From contig CAMYNJ010000131.1 in assembly GCA_947259795.1 (NCBI GenBank), positions 8,790 to 59,713 of the forward strand: a DNA stretch of 50,924 nucleotides, given 5' to 3'. The notes beneath the pieces are model-generated. The model was not told the origin of the DNA. It was given only the letters and a program-made list of their open reading frames with translations, and did no database searches. The first letter of the stretch is position 1. Each line of letters begins with the position of its first letter. A program made the position numbers and the translations under genes. Below, one piece after another: positions 40,964 to 50,075 of the stretch. The stretch comes from an uncultured Alphaproteobacteria bacterium (GTDB taxonomy: Bacteria > Pseudomonadota > Alphaproteobacteria > UBA8366 > JADFVY01).

Positions 40964-43900
40964 GTGGTCCGCCGCACATCGCTCATCCTCTCTGAAATCA
41001 TCGCCGGCCTTTTGGCGGGGATGGTGGCGCTTGGCGGGCTGGTCGCCTGGCGGCTGCATGCCGGGCCGGTGCCGCTGGATTTCCTGACGCCGCATTTGGA
41101 AGAGGCGCTGAAAACCGAGGGCCGCGGCTACACCGTCGATATCGACGAGACCGTCGCCGTCTGGGCCGGCTGGCGCAACGCAGTGGATATCGTCGCCACC
41201 GATGTGATCGTGAAGGCGCCGGACGGCTCAACGCTGGCGCGCGTGCCGGAACTGTCGCTGGGCCTGTCCCTGCGCGCGCTGGTTCGCGGCAATGTGGCGC
41301 CCACCAGCCTCGACGCCATCGGCCCCAATGTCCGTGTCATCCGGCAGGAAAACGGTGAATTTGCGCTGGGCTTCATCGAGGCCGTTGACGACAGCCAGCC
41401 GGCACCGATTGACGGCGCACCCTATGCTGAGCCTGCGGCCGGCAAGGACGTTATCGATTTCCTGGTGGAAGAACTTCTTGCAGACCCGGATCCCTCGCGT
41501 TCGTTCGGCTATCTGCGCCGCATCAGTATTCTCGGCGGACAGGTCATGTTCGAGGACCGCGTGGCCGGCAGCTATTACCGCGCACCGGACGCCGAAATTG
41601 TGCTGCTGAAGGGCGCGTCGGGCATTGCCGGCGAGGCCAATCTGAAACTGCAGTACGGCACCCGGGAGGCCGACTTCACCATAAGCACCGGTATTGAAAA
41701 GGATGATCTGGGATATTTCGCGGCGCTCAGTTTCACCGACGTCGAACCGGCGGCCTTCGCGACCAGCCTGCCCCCGCAGCTTTCCGCGATTACCGCGCTC
41801 AGCATGCCGCTGAGCGGCTCGGTCAATTTGCGCGGCAGGTTGAGGGGCGAGTTGGAGAGTTTCGACTTCGACCTGCTCGGCGCCGCCGGGAAGCTGGAGT
41901 TGATCGATCTTTACCGCGAACCCTTGAATGTCAGTTCGCTGCGGGTCCAGGGCAGCGCCACCGCCGACTTCTCGACCGTGCGCGTCGCGCAGGCCGTCGT
42001 CGATCTGGGTGACGCGACCGCCTTCGCCACGGCCTCGCTGGAGCCTGCGGAGGAGGGCAGGGGCGTGCGGGTGTCGCTTGCCGCCCATATGGAAGATTTC
42101 GCGATGCGCGAGTTACACCGATTCTGGCCGGTCAGCGCCGAACCGAAAGCCCGAGAATGGGTGACCGAAAACATCTATGAAGGAATCGTCGACAAGGGAA
42201 CAATCGACCTGGCACTTACCATCGGGAACGGGGACGATGGCGGCGTCACCCTGGAAAAGCTGGAAGGCACGCTCGCCTATACGGACCTCGGCATCAGCTA
42301 TTTCAGGAAGATGACGCCGGTGGTCGGCATCGAAGGCGCCGGGAGCTTCGATCGACATGGCTTTTACCTTGGCGTCGGCGAGGCCAGTCTGGCCGAAAAT
42401 ATCAGGGTGACGGGAGGGCAGGTCGATGTCGTCGACATGGACAAGAAGGGTGAGGCCCGGCTTGTCATTGACGTCAGGGCCGAGGGACCGATCGTCACCG
42501 CGCTGAAAGTGCTCGATGAGGACCCGCTGCATTACGGCGACAAGCTGGGCTTCGATCCGGCGGACCTGGACGGCGAGTCCATCTCCGATCTGCATTTCGA
42601 ACTGCCGCTGGTCAAGGGGCTGACCGGCGATATGCTGGAGGTCGCCGCCAAGGCGAAGTTGACGGGGGTATCGGTCCCCAGAGGCCCGTTCGATCTGGCG
42701 ATAAGCAAGGGCGCGCTGGACCTGCAGGTTACCCGCGCCGATATGCGGCTGGCCGGCGATGTCCTATTGAACGGGGTATCTGCCGAAATCGTCTGGAAGG
42801 AAAATTTCGATGCGGACGCAAAGTTCAAACGCCGTTTCGAGGTCAAGGCGAGTCCGGACGGCGCCCAGCGTCTGGCTCTCGGTCTGCCCGACCTGTCTCA
42901 CTGGATCGAGGGATCCGCGCCCACCGAACTGACCTATACGGTGGCGGCGAAACGCGCCCCCGAACTGACGGTGAGGTCGGATCTGAGGCCGGCTTTGATA
43001 AGGATACCCGAGGCCGCCTGGCAGAAGGATCCCGGCAGGCCGGGGCGGCTGGAAATCGACGCCAGGGTATTGAAGGCAGGCAACCTCATCTTTGACCGGC
43101 TGGCTGTGACGACCGACGACGCCGCGGGTAAGGTGAAGTTCGAATTCCTGCCCGACATGTCGGATATCAGCCGTGTGACCCTGCATGACCTCCGGTACCG
43201 CGGCAATGACGTCAAGGGCGAGATCACCCGGATGGATAATGGCGGCTACCGGATCGAGCTTGGGGGCGACCGGGTCGATGTCCGCCATTTCCTGAGCGAC
43301 GAATACGAAAACATCATCGCGGAAGTCGAAGGCGGCCCGGATGGTGGGGCGGACAAAAAGGGCAAACCCCTGACGATCAAGGCGAATTTCAAGGAAGCCA
43401 TCACCGGCGAGGGCCGACGCATGCATCGCGGCACCTTCAACGGCGCCTATAACGGCCGGGACTGGGAAGCGGTTGTCCTGTATGCCACGCTGGGCGAGGG
43501 CGCCGAACTCCGGGTCAATTACGGCAAGGGCGACCAAGGATACGAACTCCTTGTGGAATCGAACGATGCCGGCCAGGCGCTACGCTCGCTGGGCTGGTGG
43601 GACGAGGTCCGGGGCGGATCGATGGTAGTCGAGGGCCGCCGTAAGACTGTCGACGCACCGCTCACCGGCAATGTCTGGGTTACGGACTTCCGCATGAAGG
43701 AAGCCCCGGCCGGCGTGAAGTTGCTGCAAATCATAACGCTTGTCGGGCTTCCGGCGGCGGCTGCGGCGGGCGACGGCATCAGTTTCGCCGGCCTGGAAGG
43801 CTCTTACACCTTTGGCGAGGGATTGCTGACCCTCGGCGAGGTCGAGGCCTGGGGGCCGGTGGGCGTGCATGTCGACAGGGGCGGTTGGATGAACTTCAAC

Positions 43901-44176
43901 GAGAATACCGTCGCCATGCAAGGTGTTGTGGTGCCGGCCAATACGCTGCAGCAATTTTTCGGATTCATACCCTTTTTCGGGCTGTTTTTTCAGGAAGGCT
44001 TGATCGCGGCGAATTTCGAGGTCAGCGGAAAGCTGGATGATCCCGAAGTTGTAGGAAGCGCTGCCAGTGTCTTTGCGCTGGGTTTTCTGCGCAAACTGTT
44101 CCGGCTCAAGGGCGATCCGGAAGGCGACCAGCCGGGCAACAGGCCCGGGGCCGAGCCACCAACGCTGCGCGATTGA
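40964..44176 (+). CDS. DUF3971/AsmA-like large membrane-anchored protein
   Basis: A 1070-aa protein with a single N-terminal membrane segment (about residues 10-30, EIIAGLLAGMVALGGLVAW) and a long beta-rich periplasmic part. The N-terminal third shows the DUF3971/AsmA-like start (LDFLTPHLEEAL ... GYTVDIDETVAVW) with repeating strands; the C-terminal quarter has an AsmA-like end (AWGPVGVHVDRGGWMNFNENTVAMQGVVVPANTL...). AsmA-type proteins are thought to form hydrophobic grooves that carry phospholipids between membranes. GTG 40964 is preferred: homologous-looking starts begin M-x-RR-T next to the anchor. An in-frame ATG at 40859 would add 35 non-protein-like residues. Downstream tyrS converges with a 6-base gap. 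The C-terminal tail is polar and Pro-rich. Confidence 0.85.
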   Translation: MVRRTSLILSEIIAGLLAGMVALGGLVAWRLHAGPVPLDFLTPHLEEALKTEGRGYTVDIDETVAVWAGWRNAVDIVATDVIVKAPDGSTLARVPELSLGLSLRALVRGNVAPTSLDAIGPNVRVIRQENGEFALGFIEAVDDSQPAPIDGAPYAEPAAGKDVIDFLVEELLADPDPSRSFGYLRRISILGGQVMFEDRVAGSYYRAPDAEIVLLKGASGIAGEANLKLQYGTREADFTISTGIEKDDLGYFAALSFTDVEPAAFATSLPPQLSAITALSMPLSGSVNLRGRLRGELESFDFDLLGAAGKLELIDLYREPLNVSSLRVQGSATADFSTVRVAQAVVDLGDATAFATASLEPAEEGRGVRVSLAAHMEDFAMRELHRFWPVSAEPKAREWVTENIYEGIVDKGTIDLALTIGNGDDGGVTLEKLEGTLAYTDLGISYFRKMTPVVGIEGAGSFDRHGFYLGVGEASLAENIRVTGGQVDVVDMDKKGEARLVIDVRAEGPIVTALKVLDEDPLHYGDKLGFDPADLDGESISDLHFELPLVKGLTGDMLEVAAKAKLTGVSVPRGPFDLAISKGALDLQVTRADMRLAGDVLLNGVSAEIVWKENFDADAKFKRRFEVKASPDGAQRLALGLPDLSHWIEGSAPTELTYTVAAKRAPELTVRSDLRPALIRIPEAAWQKDPGRPGRLEIDARVLKAGNLIFDRLAVTTDDAAGKVKFEFLPDMSDISRVTLHDLRYRGNDVKGEITRMDNGGYRIELGGDRVDVRHFLSDEYENIIAEVEGGPDGGADKKGKPLTIKANFKEAITGEGRRMHRGTFNGAYNGRDWEAVVLYATLGEGAELRVNYGKGDQGYELLVESNDAGQALRSLGWWDEVRGGSMVVEGRRKTVDAPLTGNVWVTDFRMKEAPAGVKLLQIITLVGLPAAAAAGDGISFAGLEGSYTFGEGLLTLGEVEAWGPVGVHVDRGGWMNFNENTVAMQGVVVPANTLQQFFGFIPFFGLFFQEGLIAANFEVSGKLDDPEVVGSAASVFALGFLRKLFRLKGDPEGDQPGNRPGAEPPTLRD

Positions 44177-44182
44177 CCGAAT

Positions 44183-45436
44183 TCAGGCCGGCCGCACCAG
44201 GGCGTGGCGTTTCTTGCCTGCCGAGAGCTTTATGACGCCGTCCGCGTTGACGTCGGCCAGCGTGACCTGGGCCGTTTCCTCGCCGATCGCCATGTCGTTC
44301 AACCGGCCGCCGCCGCCCTTGATCAGCCGCCGCGCCTCGCCGTTGCTGCTCGCCAGGCCCGCCCGCCGCATCAGTTCGAAGGCTGGCAGGCCGGCCGCGA
44401 GGTCGCCGCTCGCCACCTCGATGGTCGGCAGATCCTCGGCGATAACGCCCTGTTCGAAGGTTTTGCGCGCGGTCTCCGCCGCAGCGGCCGCCGCGGCCTC
44501 TCCATGGCATAGTTTTGTCGCCTCATTGGCCAGGATCTTTTTGGCCTCGTTGACGTCGGCGCCTTCCAGCGCCTCCAGCCGGGCGATTTCATCCATCGGC
44601 AGATCGGTGAACAGCTTCAGGAAACGGCCCACATCGGCATCTTCGGTATTGCGCCAGTACTGCCAGTAGTCGTAGGCGCTCAATCGCTCCTCGTTCAGCC
44701 AAATCGCGCCCGAGGCCGTCTTGCCCATCTTCACCCCCGACGAGGTGGTCAGCAGCGGTGTGGTCAGCCCGTAGAGTTGCCTGTGGTCGCATTTGTGGGT
44801 CAGTTCGATGCCGGCGACGATATTGCCCCACTGGTCCGAGCCGCCCATCTGCAAGACGCAGTCCTGGCGGCGCGACAGTTCGAGGAAATCATATGCCTGC
44901 AGCACCATGTAATTGAATTCCAGGAAGCTCAGCGGCTGCTCGCGGTCGAGGCGCAGCTTGACCGAGTCGAACCCGAGCATGCGGTTGACCGAGAAATGCC
45001 GCCCGTATTTGCGTAGGAACGGAATATATTGCAGACCGTCCAGCCAGTCAGCGTTATTGATCATGACGGCGTCGGTCGGCCCCTCGCCGAAGGTCAGGAA
45101 ATTCTCGAAGATGCGGCGGATGCCCTGGATGTTGGCGTCGATTCGCGCATCGTCGAGAAGCTGGCGCTGCTCGTCCTTGCCCGAGGGGTCGCCGACTTTC
45201 GTGGTGCCGCCGCCCATCAGCACGATCGGCTTGTGTCCGGCGCGCTGCAGCAGGCGCAACAGCATGATCGGCACCAGACTGCCGGCATGCAGCGAGTCGG
45301 CCGTCGCGTCGAAGCCGATATAGGCGTGGATCGGCCCTTTGGAGGCGAGCTCGTCCAGTGCCTGCTCATCGGTGCACTGATGGATGAAGCCGCGTTCCGT
45401 CGCGGTTTTCAGGAATTCCGGGCCTGGTGTCGTCAT
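44183..45436 (-). CDS. tyrS: Tyrosyl-tRNA synthetase
   Basis: A 417-aa class Ic aminoacyl-tRNA synthetase that charges tRNA-Tyr. The HIGH-like motif is His50-Ala-Gly-Ser53 (SLHAGSLVP), followed by [17 protein letters not shown]; the catalytic and tyrosine-binding parts include [25 protein letters not shown] and the KMSKS-like KMGKT near residue 237. A helical anticodon-binding domain follows and the C-terminal S4-like RNA-binding domain covers about 355-415 ([20 protein letters not shown]). Length and order are normal. The neighbouring truncated anmK on the opposite strand is the usual alphaproteobacterial neighbour. The start ATG is 45436. Confidence 0.96.
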   Translation of the reverse strand: MTTPGPEFLKTATERGFIHQCTDEQALDELASKGPIHAYIGFDATADSLHAGSLVPIMLLRLLQRAGHKPIVLMGGGTTKVGDPSGKDEQRQLLDDARIDANIQGIRRIFENFLTFGEGPTDAVMINNADWLDGLQYIPFLRKYGRHFSVNRMLGFDSVKLRLDREQPLSFLEFNYMVLQAYDFLELSRRQDCVLQMGGSDQWGNIVAGIELTHKCDHRQLYGLTTPLLTTSSGVKMGKTASGAIWLNEERLSAYDYWQYWRNTEDADVGRFLKLFTDLPMDEIARLEALEGADVNEAKKILANEATKLCHGEAAAAAAAETARKTFEQGVIAEDLPTIEVASGDLAAGLPAFELMRRAGLASSNGEARRLIKGGGGRLNDMAIGEETAQVTLADVNADGVIKLSAGKKRHALVRPA

Positions 45437-45528
45437 CGCTTGCGTTTGTCCAGATTTTGGGGCTTCTTGCCGGCGGGCGGAGGATTTATCACATTAGCCT
45501 CCGGTGGACAATGTAGAGCGGAGCCTCC

Positions 45529-45654
45529 GTGGAAAAGGGACTGGACCGGCCGATTGCCGCCATCGGCCTGATGAGCGGAACGTCGCTGGACCGCATTGAT
45601 GCCGCGTTAACTGTTAGCGATGCGCTGGAGGCGCAGGCCTTTGCATATGGCTAA
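45529..45654 (+). pseudogene. anmK: Remnant of anhydro-N-acetylmuramic acid kinase (anmK)
   Basis: A 41-codon frame from GTG 45529 (GGAG upstream) to TAA 45652-45654. It reads EKGLDRPIAAIGLMSGTSLD and then RIDAAL, which is the ATP-binding N-terminal signature of AnmK (usually GLMSGTSLDGIDAAL; here the Gly is Arg). A full AnmK is about 370 residues, so over 85 percent of the gene is missing, and the remaining frame ends within a few residues after the motif. AnmK phosphorylates anhydro-MurNAc during cell-wall recycling; in related genomes it sits divergent from tyrS exactly here. The intact start with ribosome site suggests a recent deletion. The gap downstream (45655-45837) shows no other anmK motif. 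Confidence 0.75.
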
Positions 45655-45837
45655 CGCGCATTGGCGGGATTATCCTTGAGCGTCCCCGGAACCGAGGGGA
45701 CCGCTGCTCCCGCCACCGGCGGACGGCTGGCCAAAGTTCATGGTTAAGCGATTCCTCATTAACGATTTCCAAGTAATTTCCGGTTAATGTCAGCCTTGGA
45801 ATCCAAAGAGCGTGCGTACGCAATAAGGCGGCAGAGT

Positions 45838-46497
45838 ATGACAGCAACGAGATTGAGGCCGGTTTCGCGCAAGCCTTTTACGGCAGAACTTCAGCAGCGG
45901 CGGGACGTCCGGGTCAGCAACGAGCAGATCCTTCACGAGATTCGATCCCTCGAAGGCCGGCTGGAGAAGCTCGCGATCGGCAATGTGGAAGTCGAGGGCG
46001 CCACGCCCGGAACGCTGCTTGACCAAGTGGAGCGGACCAAGAAGGAAATCGCGACTCTTATCACCCAGAATACCAAGGACGACAGGCTTGCGACCGCGGC
46101 GCGCGAACTGCAGGCGGTGGTCCGCGCCACCGAGGGCGCGACCTTCACCATCATCGATATCGCCGAGCGAGTCGACGAACTGCTGCATGATCTGAAGTCG
46201 CACACCGGCGATTCGACGGTCGTTGCGACCGCCGACGAGATCGCCGAGACCACGGTCGACCTTTACGAGGCCTGTAACTTCCAGGACATCACCGGTCAGC
46301 GTATCAAGAAGGTGGTCAACACGCTTCAGTTCGTAGAGGAGCGGCTGGCCGCGATGATCGAGATCTGGGGCGCCGATACCCTGGCCGTCACCGAGCATCC
46401 CAAGGACGCGCGCAAGGGCGAGGAAGGCCTTCTGGAAGGCCCGCAGATGGAAGAGGACGCCATCGCCCAGGAAGATATCGACAAGCTGTTCGATTAG
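45838..46497 (+). CDS. cheZ: Protein phosphatase CheZ
   Basis: A 219-aa CheZ-type phosphatase that speeds dephosphorylation of CheY-P in chemotaxis. It is a long helical protein; the catalytic segment is NFQDITGQRIKK with Asp150 and Gln154 (the E. coli Asp143/Gln147 equivalents). The C-terminal peptide IAQEDIDKLFD matches the amphipathic CheY-binding tail. ATG 45838 is preferred because AAGG (45825-45828) lies upstream; an in-frame ATG at 45787 adds 17 residues and overlaps a promoter-like TTAA motif. No other che genes are adjacent, so it is a stand-alone gene here. The upstream gap has TTAA half-sites. Ends in a strong bidirectional terminator. Confidence 0.9.
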   Translation: MTATRLRPVSRKPFTAELQQRRDVRVSNEQILHEIRSLEGRLEKLAIGNVEVEGATPGTLLDQVERTKKEIATLITQNTKDDRLATAARELQAVVRATEGATFTIIDIAERVDELLHDLKSHTGDSTVVATADEIAETTVDLYEACNFQDITGQRIKKVVNTLQFVEERLAAMIEIWGADTLAVTEHPKDARKGEEGLLEGPQMEEDAIAQEDIDKLFD

Positions 46498-46521
46498 GTT
46501 CGTCGTCTTAACCGAATAACG

Positions 46522-46556
46522 AAAAACGGCGGAGCCCATGGCGCCGCCGTTTTTTT
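46522..46556. terminator. Bidirectional intrinsic terminator between cheZ and the hydrolase gene
   Basis: ACGGCGG (46526-46532) pairs with CCGCCGT (46544-46550), with an A-run on the left and a T-run on the right, so it works for both convergent genes. Confidence 0.9.
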
Positions 46557-46576
46557 CCGATTACCGGGCGCGGGCG

Positions 46577-47230
46577 TTATCTCGCGGCCGGCGACTCGTC
46601 GCGCAAGTCCAGATAACCGGTCACCGCCTCGTCCATTTCCTCCAGCTTGCCCTGGAAGAAATGGTTGGCGCCGGGCACAATGTCGTGCTGCACATTGATG
46701 TCCTTTTGCTGGTTCAGCTTGTCCACCAGTTTTTTGACCGATTCATACGGCACCATTTCATCCTTTTCGCCGGTCAGCACCAGGCCGGACGAGGGGCAGG
46801 GAGCCAGGAAAGTGAAATCGTACATGTTGGCTGGCGGCGCCACGGAAATGAAGCCGGTGATTTCCGGCCGGCGCATCAGAAGCTGCATGCCGATCCAGGC
46901 GCCAAACGAACACCCGGCGATCCAGCATTCGCGGCTGCTTTGGTTATAGGCCTGCAGCCAGTCCAGCGCTGCAGCGGCATCGGACAATTCTCCCTCGCCC
47001 TTACTGAACACGCCCTGGGAACGGCCGACGCCGCGGAAATTGAACCGCAATACCGCAAATCCGCGTTTCACGAAGGTGTGGAACAGCGTGTAGACGACCT
47101 TGTTGTTCATCGAGCCGCCATGCTGCGGGCTGGGATGCAGGATCAGGGCGATCGGGCTGTCCGGGCGCGGACCCGGATGGTATTTGCCTTCGAGCCTGCC
47201 TTCGGGACCGTTGAAAATGACTTCGGGCAT
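46577..47230 (-). CDS. Alpha/beta hydrolase of the dienelactone-hydrolase-like group
   Basis: A 217-aa alpha/beta hydrolase. Features: LILHPSPQHGGSMNNKVV (about 30-47, the oxyanion region, family HPHPxxGG), FNFRGVGRSQG (about 72-82), nucleophile Ser in GCSFGA (about 106-111), the acid in GEKDEMVP (about 153) and the His in GANHFF (about 184). Substrate unknown; it has no signal peptide so acts in the cytosol. A gene of this type lies next to cysE/iscR in many alphaproteobacteria, so it may be functionally tied to the Fe-S block, but it is transcribed in the opposite direction from cysE. The start ATG is 47230. Shares a terminator with cheZ. Confidence 0.88.
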   Translation of the reverse strand: MPEVIFNGPEGRLEGKYHPGPRPDSPIALILHPSPQHGGSMNNKVVYTLFHTFVKRGFAVLRFNFRGVGRSQGVFSKGEGELSDAAAALDWLQAYNQSSRECWIAGCSFGAWIGMQLLMRRPEITGFISVAPPANMYDFTFLAPCPSSGLVLTGEKDEMVPYESVKKLVDKLNQQKDINVQHDIVPGANHFFQGKLEEMDEAVTGYLDLRDESPAAR

Positions 47231-47339
47231 TGTTCCTGTCGTTTCAATTGTCGGTTTGCCGGTCCGACGTTAAACTGACGAATACAGTTGGTTTTTCTGT
47301 TGTCTGGCGCAGAAAACCGACCAAAAATCCCATTCCATC

Positions 47340-47392
47340 TTGACTGTTTTTGTAGGTAACTGTATATCTTTGCTAGAATTGTACTTACCTGC
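47340..47392 (+). promoter_or_regulatory. cysE promoter with inverted repeat
   Basis: TTGACT (47340-47345), 17-base spacer, TATATC (47362-47367). An inverted repeat GTAGGTAA (47352-47359) and TTACCTGC (47385-47392) flanks the -10, a plausible repressor site. The 11 bases TGTATATCTTT (47361-47371) recur exactly before the second Rrf2 gene (50033-50043), suggesting shared regulation. Confidence 0.6.
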
Positions 47393-47478
47393 AAGGTGGC
47401 GTCCTTTAACAGCGAAACGCCGTTTGCGCAAACCGCTTGTTCACGCGGATGCCGCTTAGATAATGGAAGGCACGGCGA

Positions 47479-48258
47479 ATGTTCAAGAGTTTGAGGGAAG
47501 AAATCGACGGAATGATGTTGCGTGACCCCGCGGCGCGCTCGCGCTGGGAGGTCGCCCTCTGCTATCCCGGTCTTCATGCCATCGTGTTTCACCGGATCGC
47601 CCACCCCTTGTGGAAGCGCGGCTGGCGCGTGCTGGCGCGCTGGATTTCGCAGGTCGGCCGTTTCATGACCGGAATCGAGATTCATCCCGGCGCCAGGATC
47701 GGCAGGCAGTTTTTCGTCGATCACGGTATGGGCGTCGTTGTGGGTGAGACCGCGGTGATCGGCGACAACGTCACCCTGTATCACGGGGTGACGCTGGGCG
47801 GCGTGTCCCCGTCGGTCGATTCCGATTCCCAGCGCGAACAGAAGCGCCATCCGACTCTCGGCGACAACGTGATTGTCGGCTCGGGCGCGCAGGTGCTGGG
47901 GCCGATCAATGTGGGCCATGGTGCGCGGGTCGGCGCCAACGCGGTGGTGACCAGGGACGTGCCCTGCTGCGTCACCGTCGTCGGTATTCCTGCGAAGCAG
48001 GTATCCAAGGTGATGGCCGAGGAATCTTTCGAGCCTTACGGCACGCCGATGGGCGGTATGCCCGACCCCGATGCGCAGATCATCGACGGCTTGCGCGTGC
48101 AGATCGGCGAGCTGAAAAACCAGTTGGGCGACGTGGCCGCGCTCCAGTCGCGCATTGCGGATCTGGAACGCGAACTCGCCCTGGTCGAGGAACAGCTGGT
48201 ACCGGTAAAGGTGCCCGGCCGGTCGCGCAGCGAGCAGCCGGCTACAACGAAAAACTAG
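47479..48258 (+). CDS. cysE: Serine O-acetyltransferase
   Basis: A 259-aa hexapeptide-repeat acetyltransferase that converts serine and acetyl-CoA to O-acetylserine, the direct precursor of cysteine. It has the short N-terminus of the EpsC/SrpH type ([20 protein letters not shown]), then [44 protein letters not shown]-like hexapeptide repeats, including the active-site His in DHG and HHPT-like [17 protein letters not shown] longer than usual C-terminal tail includes a coiled-coil-like segment ([19 protein letters not shown], residues about 222-240). It is first of a run with iscR and the cysteine desulfurase, tying cysteine supply to Fe-S cluster assembly. Confidence 0.95.
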   Translation: MFKSLREEIDGMMLRDPAARSRWEVALCYPGLHAIVFHRIAHPLWKRGWRVLARWISQVGRFMTGIEIHPGARIGRQFFVDHGMGVVVGETAVIGDNVTLYHGVTLGGVSPSVDSDSQREQKRHPTLGDNVIVGSGAQVLGPINVGHGARVGANAVVTRDVPCCVTVVGIPAKQVSKVMAEESFEPYGTPMGGMPDPDAQIIDGLRVQIGELKNQLGDVAALQSRIADLERELALVEEQLVPVKVPGRSRSEQPATTKN

Positions 48259-48329
48259 CGAGTAGAAGACGGCGTGCCGCCGCCATGGTTGGTGCGGCGT
48301 TGGCATAGAGAGCACAGGAGTAAGAAACA

Positions 48330-48818
48330 GTGCGTTTAAGTACCAAGGGACGTTATGCCGTCATGGCAATGGTCGATCTGGCGATGCATAGCGACGGCAG
48401 GCCGGTGGCGCTCGCCGCCATCGCAGAGCGGCAGGATATCTCCCTGTCCTACCTGGAACAGCTTTTCGCCCGGTTGAAGCGCAACGCGCTGGTGAAAAGC
48501 ATGCGTGGGCCCGGCGGTGGCTACATGCTGGCGCACGGCGCCGACGGCACCCGTATTTCCGATATTATCCTTGCGGTCGACGAACCGATCCGGGCCACCC
48601 GCTGTGACCCGCAGTCGCCACATGGCTGCACCAAAACCAAGATGCGCTGTGCAACGCATGATCTGTGGGCGGAGCTCAGCAATCAGATCCACCTGTTCCT
48701 GAGTTCGGTGACGCTGGCCGATGTGGTGAACCGCCGTATGCTGGGCGCCAGCGGGCGCTTCATGACCGGTGACGGGTTGGCGGCCACGGTGCCTGCCGCG
48801 GCAAGCGCCGCCGAATAA
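48330..48818 (+). CDS. iscR: Rrf2-family regulator IscR
   Basis: A 162-aa Rrf2-type regulator that binds a [2Fe-2S] cluster and controls Fe-S assembly genes. The N-terminus MRLSTKGRYAVMAMVDLA and the winged helix (about 30-65, ISLSYLEQLFARLKRNALV ... GPGGGY) are typical. Cluster ligands are Cys92, Cys100, Cys107 and His110; in E. coli IscR the spacing is 5, 5 and 2 residues, while here it is 7, 6 and 2. The residues after 130 are Ala-rich. GTG 48330 has CAGGAG upstream. It lies 71 bases after cysE and 26 bases before the desulfurase, so these form one operon, and it probably controls the operon and the suf genes. Confidence 0.92.
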   Translation: MRLSTKGRYAVMAMVDLAMHSDGRPVALAAIAERQDISLSYLEQLFARLKRNALVKSMRGPGGGYMLAHGADGTRISDIILAVDEPIRATRCDPQSPHGCTKTKMRCATHDLWAELSNQIHLFLSSVTLADVVNRRMLGASGRFMTGDGLAATVPAAASAAE

Positions 48819-48844
48819 ACCGGTACCTGGTATAGGGCCAGGCC

Positions 48845-49945
48845 GTGATCGCGTGCTATCTCGACCATAACGCAACAACGCCTCCGCGGCCGGAAGCCGT
48901 GGAGGCGGTTTCGCGTGCGCTGGCGCAATGGGGCAACCCGTCCTCGGTTCATACATTCGGCCGTAGCGCGCGCCGCCTCGTCGAGGATGCCAGACGACAG
49001 GTCGCCGCGCTTGCCGGCGCGGATTCGGCTGCGGTCGTCTTCACCAGTGGTGGCACCGAAGCGAACAACCTTGCGATACGAGGCTGCGGGCGGGCGCGTA
49101 TCCTCGTGTCGGCCGTCGAGCACCCATCCGTGCTGGAGGCTGCCGACGATATCGAGACGATTCCCGTGGATGCCGACGGCATCGTCGATCTCGACGCGCT
49201 GCGCGCCATGCTGCGGGAGGGCACGGTCGTCTCGGTCATGCTGGCCAACAACGAGACGGGCGCCATCCAGCCGGTAATGGAAGTCGCGGCGGTCGCACAT
49301 GAGGCGGGCGCGCTGTTCCATTGCGACGCGGTGCAGGGGGCCGGCAAGCTGGCACTGGATTTCCAGGCGCTGGGGGCCGACATGATGACCCTGTCGGCGC
49401 ACAAGATCGGCGGGCCCAAGGGGGTCGGCGCGCTGATCGTCGCCGACCATGTCCAACTGGTCCCGATCATGCGCGGCGGCGGCCAGGAGCGCGGCCGGCG
49501 AAACGGTACCGAGAACGTCCCCGGCATCGCCGGTTTCGGCGCGGCGGCGGAACTGGCTGCGGCGGAGGTCGCGACCGCGGACCGTCTAGCTGCGCTACGC
49601 GACAGGCTGGAGGCAACAGTGCTTGCCGAAATCCCGGGCGCCCGAATTGTCGCGGGCCAGGCGGAGCGGTTGCCCAATACAAGCTGCATCGGGCTTCCCG
49701 GAATTTCCGCCGAAACGCAGATTATGGCGCTGGACCTCGCCGGATTCGCTGTCAGCGCAGGCTCCGCCTGTTCCTCGGGCAAGGTAAAGGCCAGCCGCGT
49801 ATTGCGTGCCATGGGCCTGGAGGACGACATTGCCGCTTGCGCCATTCGCGTCAGCCTCGGCAAAGGCAACAGTGAAGCCGACATCGACGAATTCGTCGCC
49901 GCCTACCGCGATTTTGCCAAACGGGCGGGCGCGACTGCGGCATAG
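48845..49945 (+). CDS. iscS: Cysteine desulfurase (IscS/NifS-type)
   Basis: A 366-aa PLP enzyme that takes sulfur from cysteine for Fe-S clusters and thiolation. Motifs: YLDHNATTPP (about 5-14), GNPSSVHTFG (about 30-39), TSGGTEANNLAI, the PLP lysine Lys187 in SAHKIGGPKG, the GGGQERGRRNGTENV stretch, and the catalytic Cys309 in SAGSACSSGK, with the SSG(K/R)VKASRVLRAMG loop typical of the IscS/NifS class I. It is slightly shorter than E. coli IscS (404). GTG 48845 is the start. It follows iscR by 26 bases. The sufB gene further on suggests that the SUF system uses a separate SufS; this one may serve general sulfur transfer. Confidence 0.92.
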   Translation: MIACYLDHNATTPPRPEAVEAVSRALAQWGNPSSVHTFGRSARRLVEDARRQVAALAGADSAAVVFTSGGTEANNLAIRGCGRARILVSAVEHPSVLEAADDIETIPVDADGIVDLDALRAMLREGTVVSVMLANNETGAIQPVMEVAAVAHEAGALFHCDAVQGAGKLALDFQALGADMMTLSAHKIGGPKGVGALIVADHVQLVPIMRGGGQERGRRNGTENVPGIAGFGAAAELAAAEVATADRLAALRDRLEATVLAEIPGARIVAGQAERLPNTSCIGLPGISAETQIMALDLAGFAVSAGSACSSGKVKASRVLRAMGLEDDIAACAIRVSLGKGNSEADIDEFVAAYRDFAKRAGATAA

Positions 49946-49989
49946 AACGCGGCGGTTTCGCGTCTTCCAAACGATACCTGCGACAATCT

Positions 49990-50043
49990 GTACCAATTTG
50001 TACCTGTTTTCCTCTTGCAATCAGGACCAAATTGTATATCTTT
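49990..50043 (+). promoter_or_regulatory. Operator-like repeats before the SUF regulator gene
   Basis: Two nearly identical 11-base motifs, ACCAATTTGTA (49992-50002) and ACCAAATTGTA (50026-50036), spaced by 34 bases. The first is part of GTACCAATTTGTAC, a near palindrome. TGTATATCTTT (50033-50043) is shared with the cysE promoter. A -35-like TTGCAA (50015-50020) and TATCTT (50037-50042) lie 16 bases apart. Likely binding sites for an Rrf2 protein. Confidence 0.55.
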
Positions 50044-50075
50044 AAACCGTACTAAAACAGTGCGGTATTGAAATA

